Assembly (NCBI RefSeq): GCF_001751365.1
Contig: NZ_LJGT01000038.1
Coordinates: forward strand, 1,031,540 to 1,095,539
Source: Streptomyces abyssalis
GTDB taxonomy: Bacteria > Actinomycetota > Actinomycetes > Streptomycetales > Streptomycetaceae
Reading direction: 5' to 3'
Length of the DNA: 64,000 nt
Under the pieces are notes generated by a model. It ran no database searches and was not told the DNA's origin. It saw only the letters and a list, made by a program, of their open reading frames with translations. How positions within the stretch are numbered: the stretch's first letter is position 1; every line of letters begins with the position of its first letter. Below, in pieces: positions 17,292 through 26,522 of the stretch. Both the position numbers and the translations under genes were made by a program.

Positions 17292-19430
17292 TCAGCCGAT
17301 TCCGGGGATGAGGGAGATGAGCAGGTCGATGATCTTGATGCCGGCGAAGGGGGCGATCAGGCCGCCGAGTCCGTAGATCCCCAGGTTGCGGCGGAGCATC
17401 CTGTCGGCGCCGGTTGGCCGGTAGCGCACGCCCCGCAATGCGAGCGGCACCAGAGCGACGATGATCAGCGCGTTGAAGACGACCGCGGAGAGGATCGCGG
17501 ACTGCGGAGAGGACAGCGCCATGACGTTGAGCTTCTCCAGGCCCGGATGGACCACGGCGAACATCGCCGGGATGATCGCGAAGTACTTCGCGACGTCGTT
17601 GGCGATGGAGAAAGTGGTCAACGCGCCCCGGGTGATGAGGAGTTGCTTGCCGATCTCGACGACCTCGATGAGCTTCGTCGGGTCGGAGTCCAGGTCGACC
17701 ATGTTCCCGGCCTCCTTGGCGGCCGAGGTGCCGGTGTTCATCGCGACTCCGACGTCCGCCTGCGCGAGGGCCGGTGCGTCGTTGGTGCCGTCGCCCGTCA
17801 TCGCCACGAGCTTCCCGCCCGCCTGCTCGCGCTTGATCAGCGCCATCTTGTCCTCGGGCGTGGCCTCGGCGAGGTAGTCGTCCACGCCGGCCTCGTCGGC
17901 GATGGCGCGTGCAGTCAGCGGGTTGTCGCCCGTGATCATGACCGTCCTGATGCCCATGCGGCGCAGCTCGTCGAACCGCTCCCGCATGCCCTCCTTGACC
18001 ACGTCCTTGAGATGGATGACACCGAGGACACGTGCGCCCAGGTCGTCCTCCACCGCGACGAGCAGCGGCGTACCGCCCGCCCCCGAGATGGCGTCCGCAG
18101 CGGCGGCGGCGTCCTCGGCCACCGGCCCGCCCCGCTCCCGGACCCACGCGAGGACGGAACCTGCCGCGCCCTTGCGGACCCGGCACCCGTCCACGTCCAC
18201 ACCGGACATGCGGGACTGAGCGGTGAAGGCCACCCACTCGGCGTGCACGAGCTCGCCCTGGTCGCGCTCGCGCAGGCGGTACCGCTCCTTGGCGAGGACG
18301 ACGACCGAGCGGCCCTCGGGCGTCTCGTCGGCGAGCGAGGAGAGCTGTGCCGCATCCGCCAGTTCGGCCTCGCTGACGCCCTCGACCGGGACGAACTCGG
18401 CGGCCCGGCGGTTTCCGAGGGTGACGGTGCCGGTCTTGTCGAGCAGCAGGGTGGAGACGTCCCCCGCCGCTTCGACCGCCCGGCCCGACATCGCGAGCAC
18501 GTTGCGCTGCACCAGCCGGTCCATGCCGGCGATGCCGATGGCCGAGAGCAGCGCGCCGATGGTGGTCGGTATCAGACAGACCAGCAGCGCGATCAGCACG
18601 ATCACGGGCTGCTCCCGGCCCGCGTGGACCGCGAACGGCTGAAGCGTCACGACAGCGAGCAGGAAGACGATGGTGAGGGACGCGAGAAGGATGTTGAGCG
18701 CGATCTCGTTGGGCGTCTTCTGACGGGCGGCACCCTCCACGAGCTTGATCATCCGGTCGATGAAGGTCTCACCCGGCTTCGCCGTGATCTTGATGACGAT
18801 GCGGTCGGAGAGGACGCGCGTACCGCCGGTGACGGCGCTGCGGTCGCCGCCGGACTCCCGGATCACCGGCGCGGACTCGCCGGTGACGGCCGACTCGTCC
18901 ACGCTGGCGACCCCGTCGACGACGTCACCGTCGCCGGGGATGATGTCGCCAGCCTCGCAGACGACCAGATCACCGATGTGCAGGCCGGTGCCGGGCAGTC
19001 GTTCCTCCGTGGCGCCGCTGAGCCGCCGCGCGACGGTGTCGGTCCTGGCCCTGCGCAGGGTGTCGGCCTGCGCCTTGCCGCGTCCCTCGGCCACCGCCTC
19101 GGCGAGGTTGGCGAAGACCGTCGTCAGCCAGAGCCAGGCGGCGATGGCCCAGCCGAACCAGTCGGTGGGATCCATCAGCGCGAAGACCGTGGTCAGTACG
19201 GAGCCGGTCAGCACCACGAACATCACGGGCGACTTGATCATCACCCGGGGATCGAGCTTCGCGACGGCGTCCGGGAAGGACCTGACCAGCTGCTTGGGGT
19301 CGAAGAGACCTCCGCCGACGCGACCGCGTCCGGGCTTGTGACCCCTGTGCACGTCGCTGTGCGGCGCGCGGGTCGGAGAGACGCTGGACATGGAGCCGGG
19401 CTCCTCGTGTTTCTGTGTCGAGGTGGTCAT
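17292..19430 (-). CDS. kdpB: Potassium-transporting P-type ATPase subunit KdpB
   Basis: 712 residues from the ATG at 19430, which overlaps the kdpA stop (ATGA). A longer frame reading through kdpA is an artefact. Landmarks of the P-type ATPase: actuator motif TGES ([11 protein letters not shown]), phosphorylation motif DKTGT ([12 protein letters not shown]), nucleotide-binding region and hinge [16 protein letters not shown] and [25 protein letters not shown]. It powers potassium uptake by KdpA. The N-terminal 50 residues before [15 protein letters not shown] are a hydrophilic extension longer than in Escherichia coli. Confidence 0.97.
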   Translation of the reverse strand: MTTSTQKHEEPGSMSSVSPTRAPHSDVHRGHKPGRGRVGGGLFDPKQLVRSFPDAVAKLDPRVMIKSPVMFVVLTGSVLTTVFALMDPTDWFGWAIAAWLWLTTVFANLAEAVAEGRGKAQADTLRRARTDTVARRLSGATEERLPGTGLHIGDLVVCEAGDIIPGDGDVVDGVASVDESAVTGESAPVIRESGGDRSAVTGGTRVLSDRIVIKITAKPGETFIDRMIKLVEGAARQKTPNEIALNILLASLTIVFLLAVVTLQPFAVHAGREQPVIVLIALLVCLIPTTIGALLSAIGIAGMDRLVQRNVLAMSGRAVEAAGDVSTLLLDKTGTVTLGNRRAAEFVPVEGVSEAELADAAQLSSLADETPEGRSVVVLAKERYRLRERDQGELVHAEWVAFTAQSRMSGVDVDGCRVRKGAAGSVLAWVRERGGPVAEDAAAAADAISGAGGTPLLVAVEDDLGARVLGVIHLKDVVKEGMRERFDELRRMGIRTVMITGDNPLTARAIADEAGVDDYLAEATPEDKMALIKREQAGGKLVAMTGDGTNDAPALAQADVGVAMNTGTSAAKEAGNMVDLDSDPTKLIEVVEIGKQLLITRGALTTFSIANDVAKYFAIIPAMFAVVHPGLEKLNVMALSSPQSAILSAVVFNALIIVALVPLALRGVRYRPTGADRMLRRNLGIYGLGGLIAPFAGIKIIDLLISLIPGIG

Positions 19431-21091
19431 CAGGCCAGCCCTTCTGCGAGCGGCCCGAGCGCCAGCGCCGGGAAGTACGTCAGACCGGCGATGATCATGA
19501 TCGTTCCGACCAGCAGGCCGGTGAAGAGCGGCTTCTCGGTGCGCAGGGTTCCCGCGGTGGCGGGCACCGGCCGTTGTCCGGCCAGGGAGCCTGCCAGCGC
19601 CAGTACGAACACCATCGGCAGGAAGCGGCCGAGCAGCATGGCCAGCCCGATGGTGGTGTTGAACCACTGGGTGTCGGCGTTGAGGCCCGCGAAGGCCGAG
19701 CCGTTGTTGTTGGCGCCCGAGGTGAAGGCGTAGAGGATCTCGGAGAAGCCGTGCGCCCCCGAGTTGGTCATCGAATCGGCCGGAGTGGGCAAGGCCGTCG
19801 ACGCGGCGGTGAAGCAGAGCACCAGCGCCGGAGTGATCAGGATGTAGCAGGCCGCCAGCTTGATCTCGCGGGTCCCGATCTTCTTGCCCAGGTACTCGGG
19901 CGTACGGCCGACCATCAGTCCCGCGATGAACACCGCGACGACCGCCATGATCAGCATGCCGTACAGACCCGAGCCGACCCCGCCGGGTGCGATCTCGCCG
20001 AGCTGCATCCCCAGCATCGTGATGCCGCCGCCGAAGCCGGTGAAGGAGGAGTGGAAGGAGTTGACCGCTCCGGTCGAGGTGAGCGTGGTCGCCACCGCGA
20101 AGATCGACGAGCCGCCGACCCCGAAGCGCGTCTCCTTGCCTTCCATCGCACCGCCGGCGAGGTCCAACGCCGGGCCGCCGTGGTGGAATTCGGTCCACAT
20201 CATCAGCGCGGTGAAGCCGATCCAGATCGTCCCCATCGTGGCGAGGATCGCGTGGCCCTGCCTCAGGGAGCCGGTCATCCTGCCGAAGGTCCGCGTCAGC
20301 GCGAAGGGGATGACGAGGATCAGGAAGATCTCGAACAGGTTCGAGAACGGGGTGGGGTTCTCGAAGGGGTGGGCGGAGTTGGCGTTGAAGTATCCGCCGC
20401 CGTTGGTGCCGAGTTCCTTGATGACCTCCTGGGAGGCGACGGCCCCGCCGTTCCACTGCTGAGTCCCCCCGGAGAACTGTCCGACCTCGTGGATGCCGGC
20501 GAAGTTCTGAATGGCCCCGCAGGCGACGAGCACCACCGCCCCGATCACCGACATCGGGAGCAGGATGCGGACGACACCGCGCACCAGGTCCGCCCAGAAG
20601 TTCCCCAGCTCACCGTTGCGGCTGTGCGCGAAGCCCCGCACGAGCGCGATGGCGACGGCGATGCCCACAGCCGCCGAGACGAAGTTCTGCACCGCGAGCC
20701 CGCCGGTCTGCACGACGTGGCCCATGGCCTGCTCGCCGTAGTACGACTGCCAGTTGGTGTTCGCGACGAAGGAAGCGGCGGTGTTGAACGCCTGGTCCGG
20801 GTCGATGGAGGAGAAGCCGAGCGAACCGGGCAGGCCGCCCTGGAGCCGCTGCAGCAGATAGAGGAAGAGGACGCCGGCGGCGGAGAACGCGAGCACACCG
20901 CGCAGATAGGCGGGCCAGCGCATCCCGGTGCCGGGGTCGGCGCCGACGGCCTTGTACATCCACTTCTCGACCCTCAGATGCCTGGTCGAGGAGTAGACGC
21001 GGGCCATGTGGTCACCGAGCGGGCGGTACGTCAGAGCCAGCGCCGCCACGAGCGCGAGCAGCTGGAGCACAGCGGCGAGGAGAGGGCTCAT
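19430..21091 (-). CDS. kdpA: Potassium-transporting ATPase channel subunit KdpA
   Basis: 553 residues with about ten membrane helices. The selectivity-filter-like loops of the four pseudo-repeats can be seen, for example [50 protein letters not shown] and [14 protein letters not shown]. KdpA is the SKT-family channel subunit that binds potassium and passes it into the inter-subunit tunnel to KdpB. It starts 7 nt after kdpF. Length and motifs match full-length family members. Confidence 0.97.
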   Translation of the reverse strand: MSPLLAAVLQLLALVAALALTYRPLGDHMARVYSSTRHLRVEKWMYKAVGADPGTGMRWPAYLRGVLAFSAAGVLFLYLLQRLQGGLPGSLGFSSIDPDQAFNTAASFVANTNWQSYYGEQAMGHVVQTGGLAVQNFVSAAVGIAVAIALVRGFAHSRNGELGNFWADLVRGVVRILLPMSVIGAVVLVACGAIQNFAGIHEVGQFSGGTQQWNGGAVASQEVIKELGTNGGGYFNANSAHPFENPTPFSNLFEIFLILVIPFALTRTFGRMTGSLRQGHAILATMGTIWIGFTALMMWTEFHHGGPALDLAGGAMEGKETRFGVGGSSIFAVATTLTSTGAVNSFHSSFTGFGGGITMLGMQLGEIAPGGVGSGLYGMLIMAVVAVFIAGLMVGRTPEYLGKKIGTREIKLAACYILITPALVLCFTAASTALPTPADSMTNSGAHGFSEILYAFTSGANNNGSAFAGLNADTQWFNTTIGLAMLLGRFLPMVFVLALAGSLAGQRPVPATAGTLRTEKPLFTGLLVGTIMIIAGLTYFPALALGPLAEGLA

Positions 21092-21098
21092 CTCGGGC

Positions 21099-21188
21099 TC
21101 AGAACCTCTCCGGGTGCAGCAGCGCGAATGCGAGGTAGCCCAGCAGGGCGGCGGCCACGACGAGGCCGACGATGTTCTCGGCGGTCAC
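21099..21188 (-). CDS. kdpF: KdpF small membrane subunit
   Basis: 29 residues starting at a GTG (21188): one membrane helix, VTAENIVGLVVAAALLGYLAFALL, then HPERF. This is the usual form and position of KdpF, which stabilises the KdpABC complex. The GTG overlaps the stop of an even smaller hydrophobic ORF upstream (GTGA), so translation is probably coupled. It is too short for routine gene finders. Confidence 0.85.
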   Translation of the reverse strand: MTAENIVGLVVAAALLGYLAFALLHPERF

Positions 21189-21268
21189 AGCTTTGCCACC
21201 CCCTTGGCGATGACGGCCACCAGCGCGAAGACCGCGATCATGGTGACGACGAAGGCCACGTCGGCCAT
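21185..21268 (-). CDS. 27-residue single-helix membrane peptide upstream of kdpF
   Basis: A 27-residue ORF reads MADVAFVVTMIAVFALVAVI then AKGVAKL: one membrane helix with a short basic tail. It has a strong ribosome-binding site, CAGGAGCT, 4-10 nt before its ATG, and its TGA overlaps the KdpF GTG by 4 nt. The good initiation site suggests that this ORF, not kdpF, recruits ribosomes first. It may be an additional small subunit, a KdpF duplicate or a leader peptide that couples kdpF translation. I know no function for it. Confidence 0.65.
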   Translation of the reverse strand: MADVAFVVTMIAVFALVAVIAKGVAKL

Positions 21269-21375
21269 CGTGAGCTCCTGGAAGAGGTTCGGGAATGTTC
21301 GGTCTTCCAGATGAAAAGCCCACTTCCGCGGGGACGCAGCAGCCGTTGATGGCTTCCATACGGCTGCGGGCACGA

Positions 21376-21396
21376 CCTTGACGGCTCCCTGACGCC
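21376..21396 (-). promoter_or_regulatory. Candidate KdpE-binding site upstream of kdpFABC
   Basis: On the minus strand the sequence fits GGCGTCAGG-N4-CGTCAA, sharing the same composite and orientation with the site upstream of kdpDE (10497-10518). It lies about 110-130 nt before the first ORF of the kdpF unit. The rest of the leader up to the tRNA-Leu gene holds no recognisable riboswitch. Confidence 0.5.
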
Positions 21397-21635
21397 TCCG
21401 GGGCCGGCAACGAGCAGCGGCCTCGCGTGATCAACTCCGGTCGCCGCAACCGAAGATCATCAACAGGGGCCCGTACTATGGAAATGTCCGGGTACGTGCC
21501 CTTATGCGCGGAAACGGTGCACACGTAGAAGGTCAAGCGGCTCAAGGGGCGGCTGGAGCCCTCGCCGCAACGGAGAAAGGGCCCCCGCCGCGACTTTCGT
21601 CACTGACGGAGACCCGTTTCGTCGGTGTCTCTCTG

Positions 21636-21719
21636 TGCGCGAGGGGGGAGTTGAACCCCCACGTCCTTTCGGACACTGGAACCTGAATCCAGCGCGTCTG
21701 CCTATTCCGCCACCCGCGC
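21636..21719 (-). tRNA. tRNA-Leu (anticodon CAG)
   Basis: 84-nt class II tRNA read on the minus strand. The acceptor stem pairs GCGCGGG with CTCGCGC (one G-U pair), discriminator A. The anticodon loop contains CAG, a long variable arm (GTGTCCGAAAGGACGT) is present, and the T-loop reads GGTTCAACTCC. The CCA end is not encoded. It is divergent from fhaA. Confidence 0.96.
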
Positions 21720-22094
21720 ATCGGGTGCCTCCCGCCTCGGCGGGAAGTCGGCCGGCAGGCTTCCTCGGAAGTACCCGCCGACGTCCAGAAGATTAGCACG
21801 CTGGCGGCGGTGGCTTCACATCCGCATCCGCCCCGCAGGAGGCCGCGCGACTACGGGACACTGGCTTCGGGGACACCTCGATCCATGCGAGGGTGTCACC
21901 GCGACGGCGAGGGAGTGTGACGGTGTGAGAGGTGACACTCCTCCGCAGGGCCCCACTGGGGAACCACCCGATTTCCCCACGCGTGGATACGATCAGTAAG
22001 CAGTACCGGACCGACGTACGAACACAGCATGCGCACCCCCGGGTGACACTGGGAAGCGCACTAGAGCCGAGGGCATCTGGGAAGGAGGTGCAAC
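21720..22094 (+). promoter_or_regulatory. Upstream region of the fhaA-pknB operon with five GACAC motifs
   Basis: 375 nt with no gene. GACAC occurs at 21857, 21872, 21934 and 22045 on the plus strand and once on the minus strand (GTGTC at 21893). Two copies are extended to GGTGACACT and one to GTGTCACC, giving an imperfect inverted pair (21893-21900 and 21931-21938). A strong GGAAGGAGGTG ribosome-binding site lies at 22080-22090. GACAC is the core of WhiA sites in Streptomyces, but a WhiA link here is only a suggestion. Confidence 0.45.
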
Positions 22095-22922
22095 GTGGGA
22101 GTTCTGAAGCGCTTCGAGCAGCGACTTGAGGGTCTGGTCAACGGCACCTTCGCGAAGGTGTTCAAGTCCGAGGTACAGCCTGTGGAGATCGCGGGCGCCC
22201 TCCAGCGTGAATGTGACAACAACGCGACGATCTGGAACCGCGAGCGGACCGTGGTGCCCAACGACTTCATCGTCGAGCTGAGCGCACCCGACTACGAGCG
22301 CCTCAGCCCGTACTCCGGTCAGCTGGGGGACGAACTGGGCGGAATGGTACGCGACTACGCGAAGCAGCAGCGGTACACCTTCATGGGATCGGTCAAGGTC
22401 CACCTGGAGAAGGCCGAGGAGCTCGACACCGGTCTGTACCGGGTCCGCAGCCGCACCCTCGCCTCCAGCGCCTCACAGCAGCAGCCGCAGCGCTCCGCGA
22501 GCGCACCCGGCAACGCCTATGGCGGCCAAGGCGGTTACCCGCCCGGCCCCGGTCCGGTGGGCGCGCCTCCCATGCCGGCGGGCCCGCCGCCCGGCTACGC
22601 TCCCGGCGGCGGTTCCGGCGGCGGCTCCATGCCCCGTGCCGAGACGAGGCGCTGGATCGAGATCAACGGCAACCGCCACCAGATCTCGCGGGCCACCCTC
22701 GTCCTGGGCCGCAGCACCGAGGCCGACGTGCGCGTCGACGACCCCGGAGTCTCGCGCAGGCACTGCGAGATCCGCGCGGGAGACCCGGCTTCGATCCAGG
22801 ATCTGGGATCGACCAACGGCATCGTGGTGGACGGACAGCACACCACTCGCGCTACGCTCCGCGACGGCTCACGCATCGTCGTGGGCAGCACCACGATCAT
22901 TTACCGGCAAGCCGAAGGGTGA
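22095..22922 (+). CDS. fhaA: FHA-domain protein FhaA
   Basis: 275 residues from GTG 22095. The N-terminal DUF3662 domain (MGVLKRFEQRLEGLVNGTFAKVF, about 1-120) is joined by a Gly/Pro/Gln-rich linker to a C-terminal FHA domain (about 185-272) with the phosphothreonine-binding motifs LGRSTEADVRVDDPGVSRRH and DLGSTNGIVVDG. FhaA reads phosphorylated Thr on partners of PknB, such as cell-wall flippase regulators in mycobacteria. It is the first gene of the fhaA-fhaB-pstP-rodA-pbpA-pknB operon; fhaB starts 9 nt later. Confidence 0.95.
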   Translation: MGVLKRFEQRLEGLVNGTFAKVFKSEVQPVEIAGALQRECDNNATIWNRERTVVPNDFIVELSAPDYERLSPYSGQLGDELGGMVRDYAKQQRYTFMGSVKVHLEKAEELDTGLYRVRSRTLASSASQQQPQRSASAPGNAYGGQGGYPPGPGPVGAPPMPAGPPPGYAPGGGSGGGSMPRAETRRWIEINGNRHQISRATLVLGRSTEADVRVDDPGVSRRHCEIRAGDPASIQDLGSTNGIVVDGQHTTRATLRDGSRIVVGSTTIIYRQAEG

Positions 22923-22931
22923 AGCGGGGGC

Positions 22932-23441
22932 ATGTCAGAGCTGACCCTCACGGTCATGCGGCTGGGTTTTCTCGCCGTACTGTGGCTGTTCGTCATCGTG
23001 GCCGTGCAGGTCATCCGCAGCGATCTGTTCGGCACGCGCGTGACGCAGCGCGCCGCACGCCGTGCCGAGGGCCAGCGGCCGCAGCAGCGCCAGCAGCCCC
23101 CGAGGCAGCAGAGCGGCCGCCGCGGCGGAGGCGGCCGCGGGCGGAACGCGCCCAGCAAGCTGGTCGTCACAGAAGGGTCGTTGACCGGCACCACGGTCGC
23201 GCTGCAGGGTCAGACCATCACGCTCGGCCGTGCGCACGACTCCACAATCGTGCTGGATGACGACTACGCCTCCAGCAGGCATGCCAGGATCTACCCGGAC
23301 CGTGACGGCCAGTGGATCGTCGAGGATCTCGGGTCCACCAACGGCACCTATCTCGACCGGACCCGACTCACCACGCCGACGCCGATTCAGCCCGGAGCAC
23401 CGATCCGTATCGGCAAGACGGTCATCGAGCTGCGGAAGTAG
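22932..23441 (+). CDS. fhaB: FHA-domain membrane protein FhaB
   Basis: 169 residues. An N-terminal membrane helix (LTVMRLGFLAVLWLFVIVAVQVI) is followed by a basic, Gln/Arg-rich linker and an FHA domain (about 80-169) with LGRAHDSTIVLDDDYASSRHARIY and DLGSTNGTYLDRTRL. The Arg, Ser-Arg-His and Ser-Thr-Asn-Gly motifs needed for phosphothreonine binding are intact. In relatives FhaB (FipA-interacting/PbpA-region protein) links PknB signalling to the division machinery. Confidence 0.94.
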   Translation: MSELTLTVMRLGFLAVLWLFVIVAVQVIRSDLFGTRVTQRAARRAEGQRPQQRQQPPRQQSGRRGGGGRGRNAPSKLVVTEGSLTGTTVALQGQTITLGRAHDSTIVLDDDYASSRHARIYPDRDGQWIVEDLGSTNGTYLDRTRLTTPTPIQPGAPIRIGKTVIELRK

Positions 23442-23472
23442 TACAGATCATGACGACCGGAGGGTGGGCACC

Positions 23473-25035
23473 GTGCGGATGTATCCGGAGCCGACGGGCG
23501 AGGTGCGCATGAGTCTGTCACTGCGCTTCGCCGCCGGGTCTCACGACGGCATGATCCGGGACCACAACGAGGACTCCGGATACGCGGGCCCGCGCCTGCT
23601 CGCGGTCGCCGACGGCATGGGCGGCCAGGCCGCCGGAGAGGTCGCCAGCTCCGAGGTGATCTCCACCATCGTCCAGCTCGACGAGGACATCCCCGGCTCC
23701 GACATCCTCACCTCGCTCGGTGTCGCGGTGCAGCGGGCCAACGACCAGCTGCGCGTCATGGTGGAAGAGGACCCGCAGCTCGAAGGCATGGGCACGACGC
23801 TCACCGCCCTGCTGTGGACGGGCCGGCGGCTCGGCCTCGTACACGTCGGCGACTCCCGTGCGTACCTGCTTCGTGACGGACAGCTCACGCAGATCACCCA
23901 GGACCACACCTGGGTGCAGAAACTGGTCGACGAGGGGCGCATCACCGAAGAGGAAGCCACGACCCACCCGCAGCGCTCCCTGCTGATGCGCGCGCTGGGC
24001 AGCGGCGACCACGTCGAACCGGACCTGTCCATCAGGGAAGTACGTGCCGGGGACCGGTATCTCATCTGCTCCGACGGTCTCCCGACCGTCGTCAGCCCGC
24101 AGACCATCGAGGAAGCACTCGCCAGCTACCAGGGCCCGCACGAGACGGTGCAGGACCTGATCCAGCTCGCGCTGCGCGGCGGCGGCCCGGACAACATCAC
24201 GTGCATCGTGGCCGATGTCGTCGACGTCGACGAGAACGACGCCCTGGGGCGGCAGTTGAACGACACCCCCGTGGTCGTCGGTGCCGTCGCGGAGTCCCAG
24301 ACGCCGCTCGGCGGCGCAGGCGCGATGGGGACGCCTGCGGCGCGCGCGGCCGAACTCGGCCGCAGCGCGGGCCAGTCCGTACCTCCGCAGAACCACCCGG
24401 GCGAAGGCTTCGGCCCGCCCGGAAGCGGCGACATGGGCGGCCCCCCGTCCGGCAGCTTCGGCACATACACCGAGGACGACTTCATCAAGCACCGCGGCGG
24501 CAGAAAGTGGCTGCGCCGCTCGCTGTGGCTCACGATGATCCTGATCATCGTCGGCGGCGGACTGTACGGCGGCTACCGCTGGACACAGACCCAGTACTAC
24601 GTCGGCGCCAACGACGACCATGTCGCGCTCTACCGCGGGATCAGCCAGGAACTCGCGGGCATCAGCCTGAACGAGGTCTACCAGGACCGCCCCGCAGTCG
24701 AACTCAAGTACCTGCCCGGCTACCAGCGCAACCAGGTCCGCGAGACCATCGCGGCCAGCAGCGTCGCCGAAGCCCGCGACAAGGCCGACGAGTTGGAGCA
24801 GCAGGCCGAGGTCTGCCGCATCGTCGCCGAGCAGCGCGTACAGCCCCCGGCCGACGAGGGCAAGAAGAAGGAAGAGCAGGACAAGCAGCAGGAAGCGGGC
24901 GGGAACAAGACCGGCGCCGCCGAGGGCTCCTCCAGCAGCAAGGACCCGGGCAGCAGCGACTCCCCGTCGCCGTCGCCCACCCAGAAGCTCTCGGAGAAGC
25001 AGCAGCAGCTCGCCAAGCAGTGCACCGCGCCGTAG
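23473..25035 (+). CDS. pstP: PP2C-family Ser/Thr phosphatase PstP
   Basis: 520 residues from GTG 23473 (GGAGGG 8 nt upstream); ATG 23509 after GAGGTG is an alternative. The PP2C domain (about 13-250) shows the metal-binding motifs HNEDSGYAGPRLLAVADGMGG, GMGTTLTALL, VGDSRAYLL, CSDGL and GGPDNIT. A disordered Gly/Pro region, one membrane helix (about 353-375) and an extracellular Lys/Glu/Gln/Ser-rich tail follow. It reverses PknB phosphorylation. The residues after SDGL are PTVVS, where the family usually has SDxVS or SGVVS, a small oddity near the active site. Confidence 0.94.
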   Translation: MRMYPEPTGEVRMSLSLRFAAGSHDGMIRDHNEDSGYAGPRLLAVADGMGGQAAGEVASSEVISTIVQLDEDIPGSDILTSLGVAVQRANDQLRVMVEEDPQLEGMGTTLTALLWTGRRLGLVHVGDSRAYLLRDGQLTQITQDHTWVQKLVDEGRITEEEATTHPQRSLLMRALGSGDHVEPDLSIREVRAGDRYLICSDGLPTVVSPQTIEEALASYQGPHETVQDLIQLALRGGGPDNITCIVADVVDVDENDALGRQLNDTPVVVGAVAESQTPLGGAGAMGTPAARAAELGRSAGQSVPPQNHPGEGFGPPGSGDMGGPPSGSFGTYTEDDFIKHRGGRKWLRRSLWLTMILIIVGGGLYGGYRWTQTQYYVGANDDHVALYRGISQELAGISLNEVYQDRPAVELKYLPGYQRNQVRETIAASSVAEARDKADELEQQAEVCRIVAEQRVQPPADEGKKKEEQDKQQEAGGNKTGAAEGSSSSKDPGSSDSPSPSPTQKLSEKQQQLAKQCTAP

Positions 25036-25051
25036 GGGGGCTCCGGCAGCT

Positions 25052-26461
25052 ATGAGCAGCAACATCATGACCAACACCGGCAGCAATACGACGGTCTCCC
25101 CCGGGGGCCTTCCCAGCCGCCGCAACACCGAGATGGCGATGCTGATCTTCGCCGTCCTCATCCCGGTGTTCGCCTACGCCAACGTCGGCCTCGCCAAGGA
25201 CGGCGCACTGCCCGCCGGCATGCTCGGCTACGGCCTCGGCCTGGGCCTGCTCGCCGGCGTCGCGCACATCGTCGTACGTCGCTGGGCCCCGTACGCCGAC
25301 CCGCTGATGCTGCCCATCGCCACGCTGCTCAACGGGCTGGGCCTGGTCCTGATCTGGCGGCTCGACCAGGAGCCCAGCATCACCACCGACCAGACGGGCG
25401 GGGCGGCGGCACCGAGCCAGCTGATGTGGTCCACGCTCGCGGTCGCCCTGTTCGCCGGCGTACTGGTCTTCCTCAAGGACCACCGCGTCCTGCAGCGCTA
25501 CACCTACATCTCGATGGCCACCGCGCTGATCCTGCTGGCGCTGCCGATCTTCTTCCCCGCCAAGAACGGCGCCAAGATCTGGATCACCATCCCCGGCGTC
25601 GGCTCCCTGCAGCCCGGCGAGTTCGCGAAGATCATCCTCGCGGTGTTCTTCGCCGGCTATCTGATGGTGAAGCGGGACGCGCTCGCCCTGGCCAGCCGCC
25701 GCTTCATGGGCCTCTACCTGCCCCGCGGCCGCGACCTCGGACCGATCATCGCGATCTGGGCGCTCAGCCTGATGATCCTCGTCTTCGAGACGGACCTGGG
25801 CACCTCGCTGCTCTTCTTCGGCCTCTTCGTCGTGATGCTGTACGTCGCCACCGAACGCACCAGCTGGATCGTCTTCGGTCTCACCCTCTCCGTGGTCGGC
25901 GCAGTCGCCGTTGCCAGCTTCGAGCCACACGTCCAGAGCCGCGTCCAGGACTGGCTCGACCCCATGCAGGCGTTCAAGGACGGCTCCGAGCAACCCGCTC
26001 AGGCGCTGTGGGCCTTCGGTTCCGGCGGCGTGCTCGGCTCGGGGCTCGGGCAGGGCTTCTCACGGCTCATCGGCTTCGCAGCCAAGAGCGACTACATCTT
26101 CGGCACCGTCGGCGAAGAGCTCGGCCTGACCGGCACGATGGCGATCCTGCTGATGTACGGACTGCTCATCGAGCGCGGCATCCGCACCTCCCTCGCGGCC
26201 CGTGACCCGTTCGGCAAGCTCCTCTCCGTCGGCCTCTCCTCGGCTCTCGGGCTCCAGGTCTTCATCGTCGCCGGCGGCGTCATGGGGCTCATCCCGCTCA
26301 CCGGTATGACGCTGCCCTTCATGGCGCAGGGCGGCTCCTCCGTCGTCGCCAACTGGGCTCTCGTCGCGATCCTGCTCAAGATCAGCGATACCGCGCGCCG
26401 GCCCGCGCCGGCGCCCGCGCCGTCCCCGGACGCCGAGATGACTCAGGTGGTCCGCCCATGA
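25052..26461 (+). CDS. rodA: RodA/FtsW/SpoVE-family peptidoglycan polymerase
   Basis: 469 residues with about twelve membrane helices. SEDS-family hallmarks: LPIFFPAKNGAKIWITIPGVGSLQPGEFAKI, the ETDLGTSLLFFG loop with the essential Asp, and the C-terminal GLSSALGLQVFIVAGGVMGLIPLTGMTLPFMAQGGSS. It polymerises glycan strands from lipid II together with a class B PBP. The next gene is its likely partner PbpA, 61 nt downstream. A RodA role is more likely than FtsW because ftsW normally sits in the mur cluster. Confidence 0.94.
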   Translation: MSSNIMTNTGSNTTVSPGGLPSRRNTEMAMLIFAVLIPVFAYANVGLAKDGALPAGMLGYGLGLGLLAGVAHIVVRRWAPYADPLMLPIATLLNGLGLVLIWRLDQEPSITTDQTGGAAAPSQLMWSTLAVALFAGVLVFLKDHRVLQRYTYISMATALILLALPIFFPAKNGAKIWITIPGVGSLQPGEFAKIILAVFFAGYLMVKRDALALASRRFMGLYLPRGRDLGPIIAIWALSLMILVFETDLGTSLLFFGLFVVMLYVATERTSWIVFGLTLSVVGAVAVASFEPHVQSRVQDWLDPMQAFKDGSEQPAQALWAFGSGGVLGSGLGQGFSRLIGFAAKSDYIFGTVGEELGLTGTMAILLMYGLLIERGIRTSLAARDPFGKLLSVGLSSALGLQVFIVAGGVMGLIPLTGMTLPFMAQGGSSVVANWALVAILLKISDTARRPAPAPAPSPDAEMTQVVRP

Positions 26462-26522
26462 CGGCACCACCGACGCAGACGACCCAGCACATGTCCCGGC
26501 TACCCGCACGAGGTGATGCACA

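Noticed and set aside
19431..20456. A KdpB reading frame extended by 342 residues into kdpA
   Set aside because: The extension is an Arg/His-rich shadow of kdpA. The ATG at 19430 overlapping the kdpA stop is the expected coupled start.
21269..21635. A potassium or cyclic di-AMP riboswitch before kdpF
   Set aside because: I could not recognise the conserved core of a ydaO-type or other known riboswitch by eye. A covariance-model search would be needed to say more.
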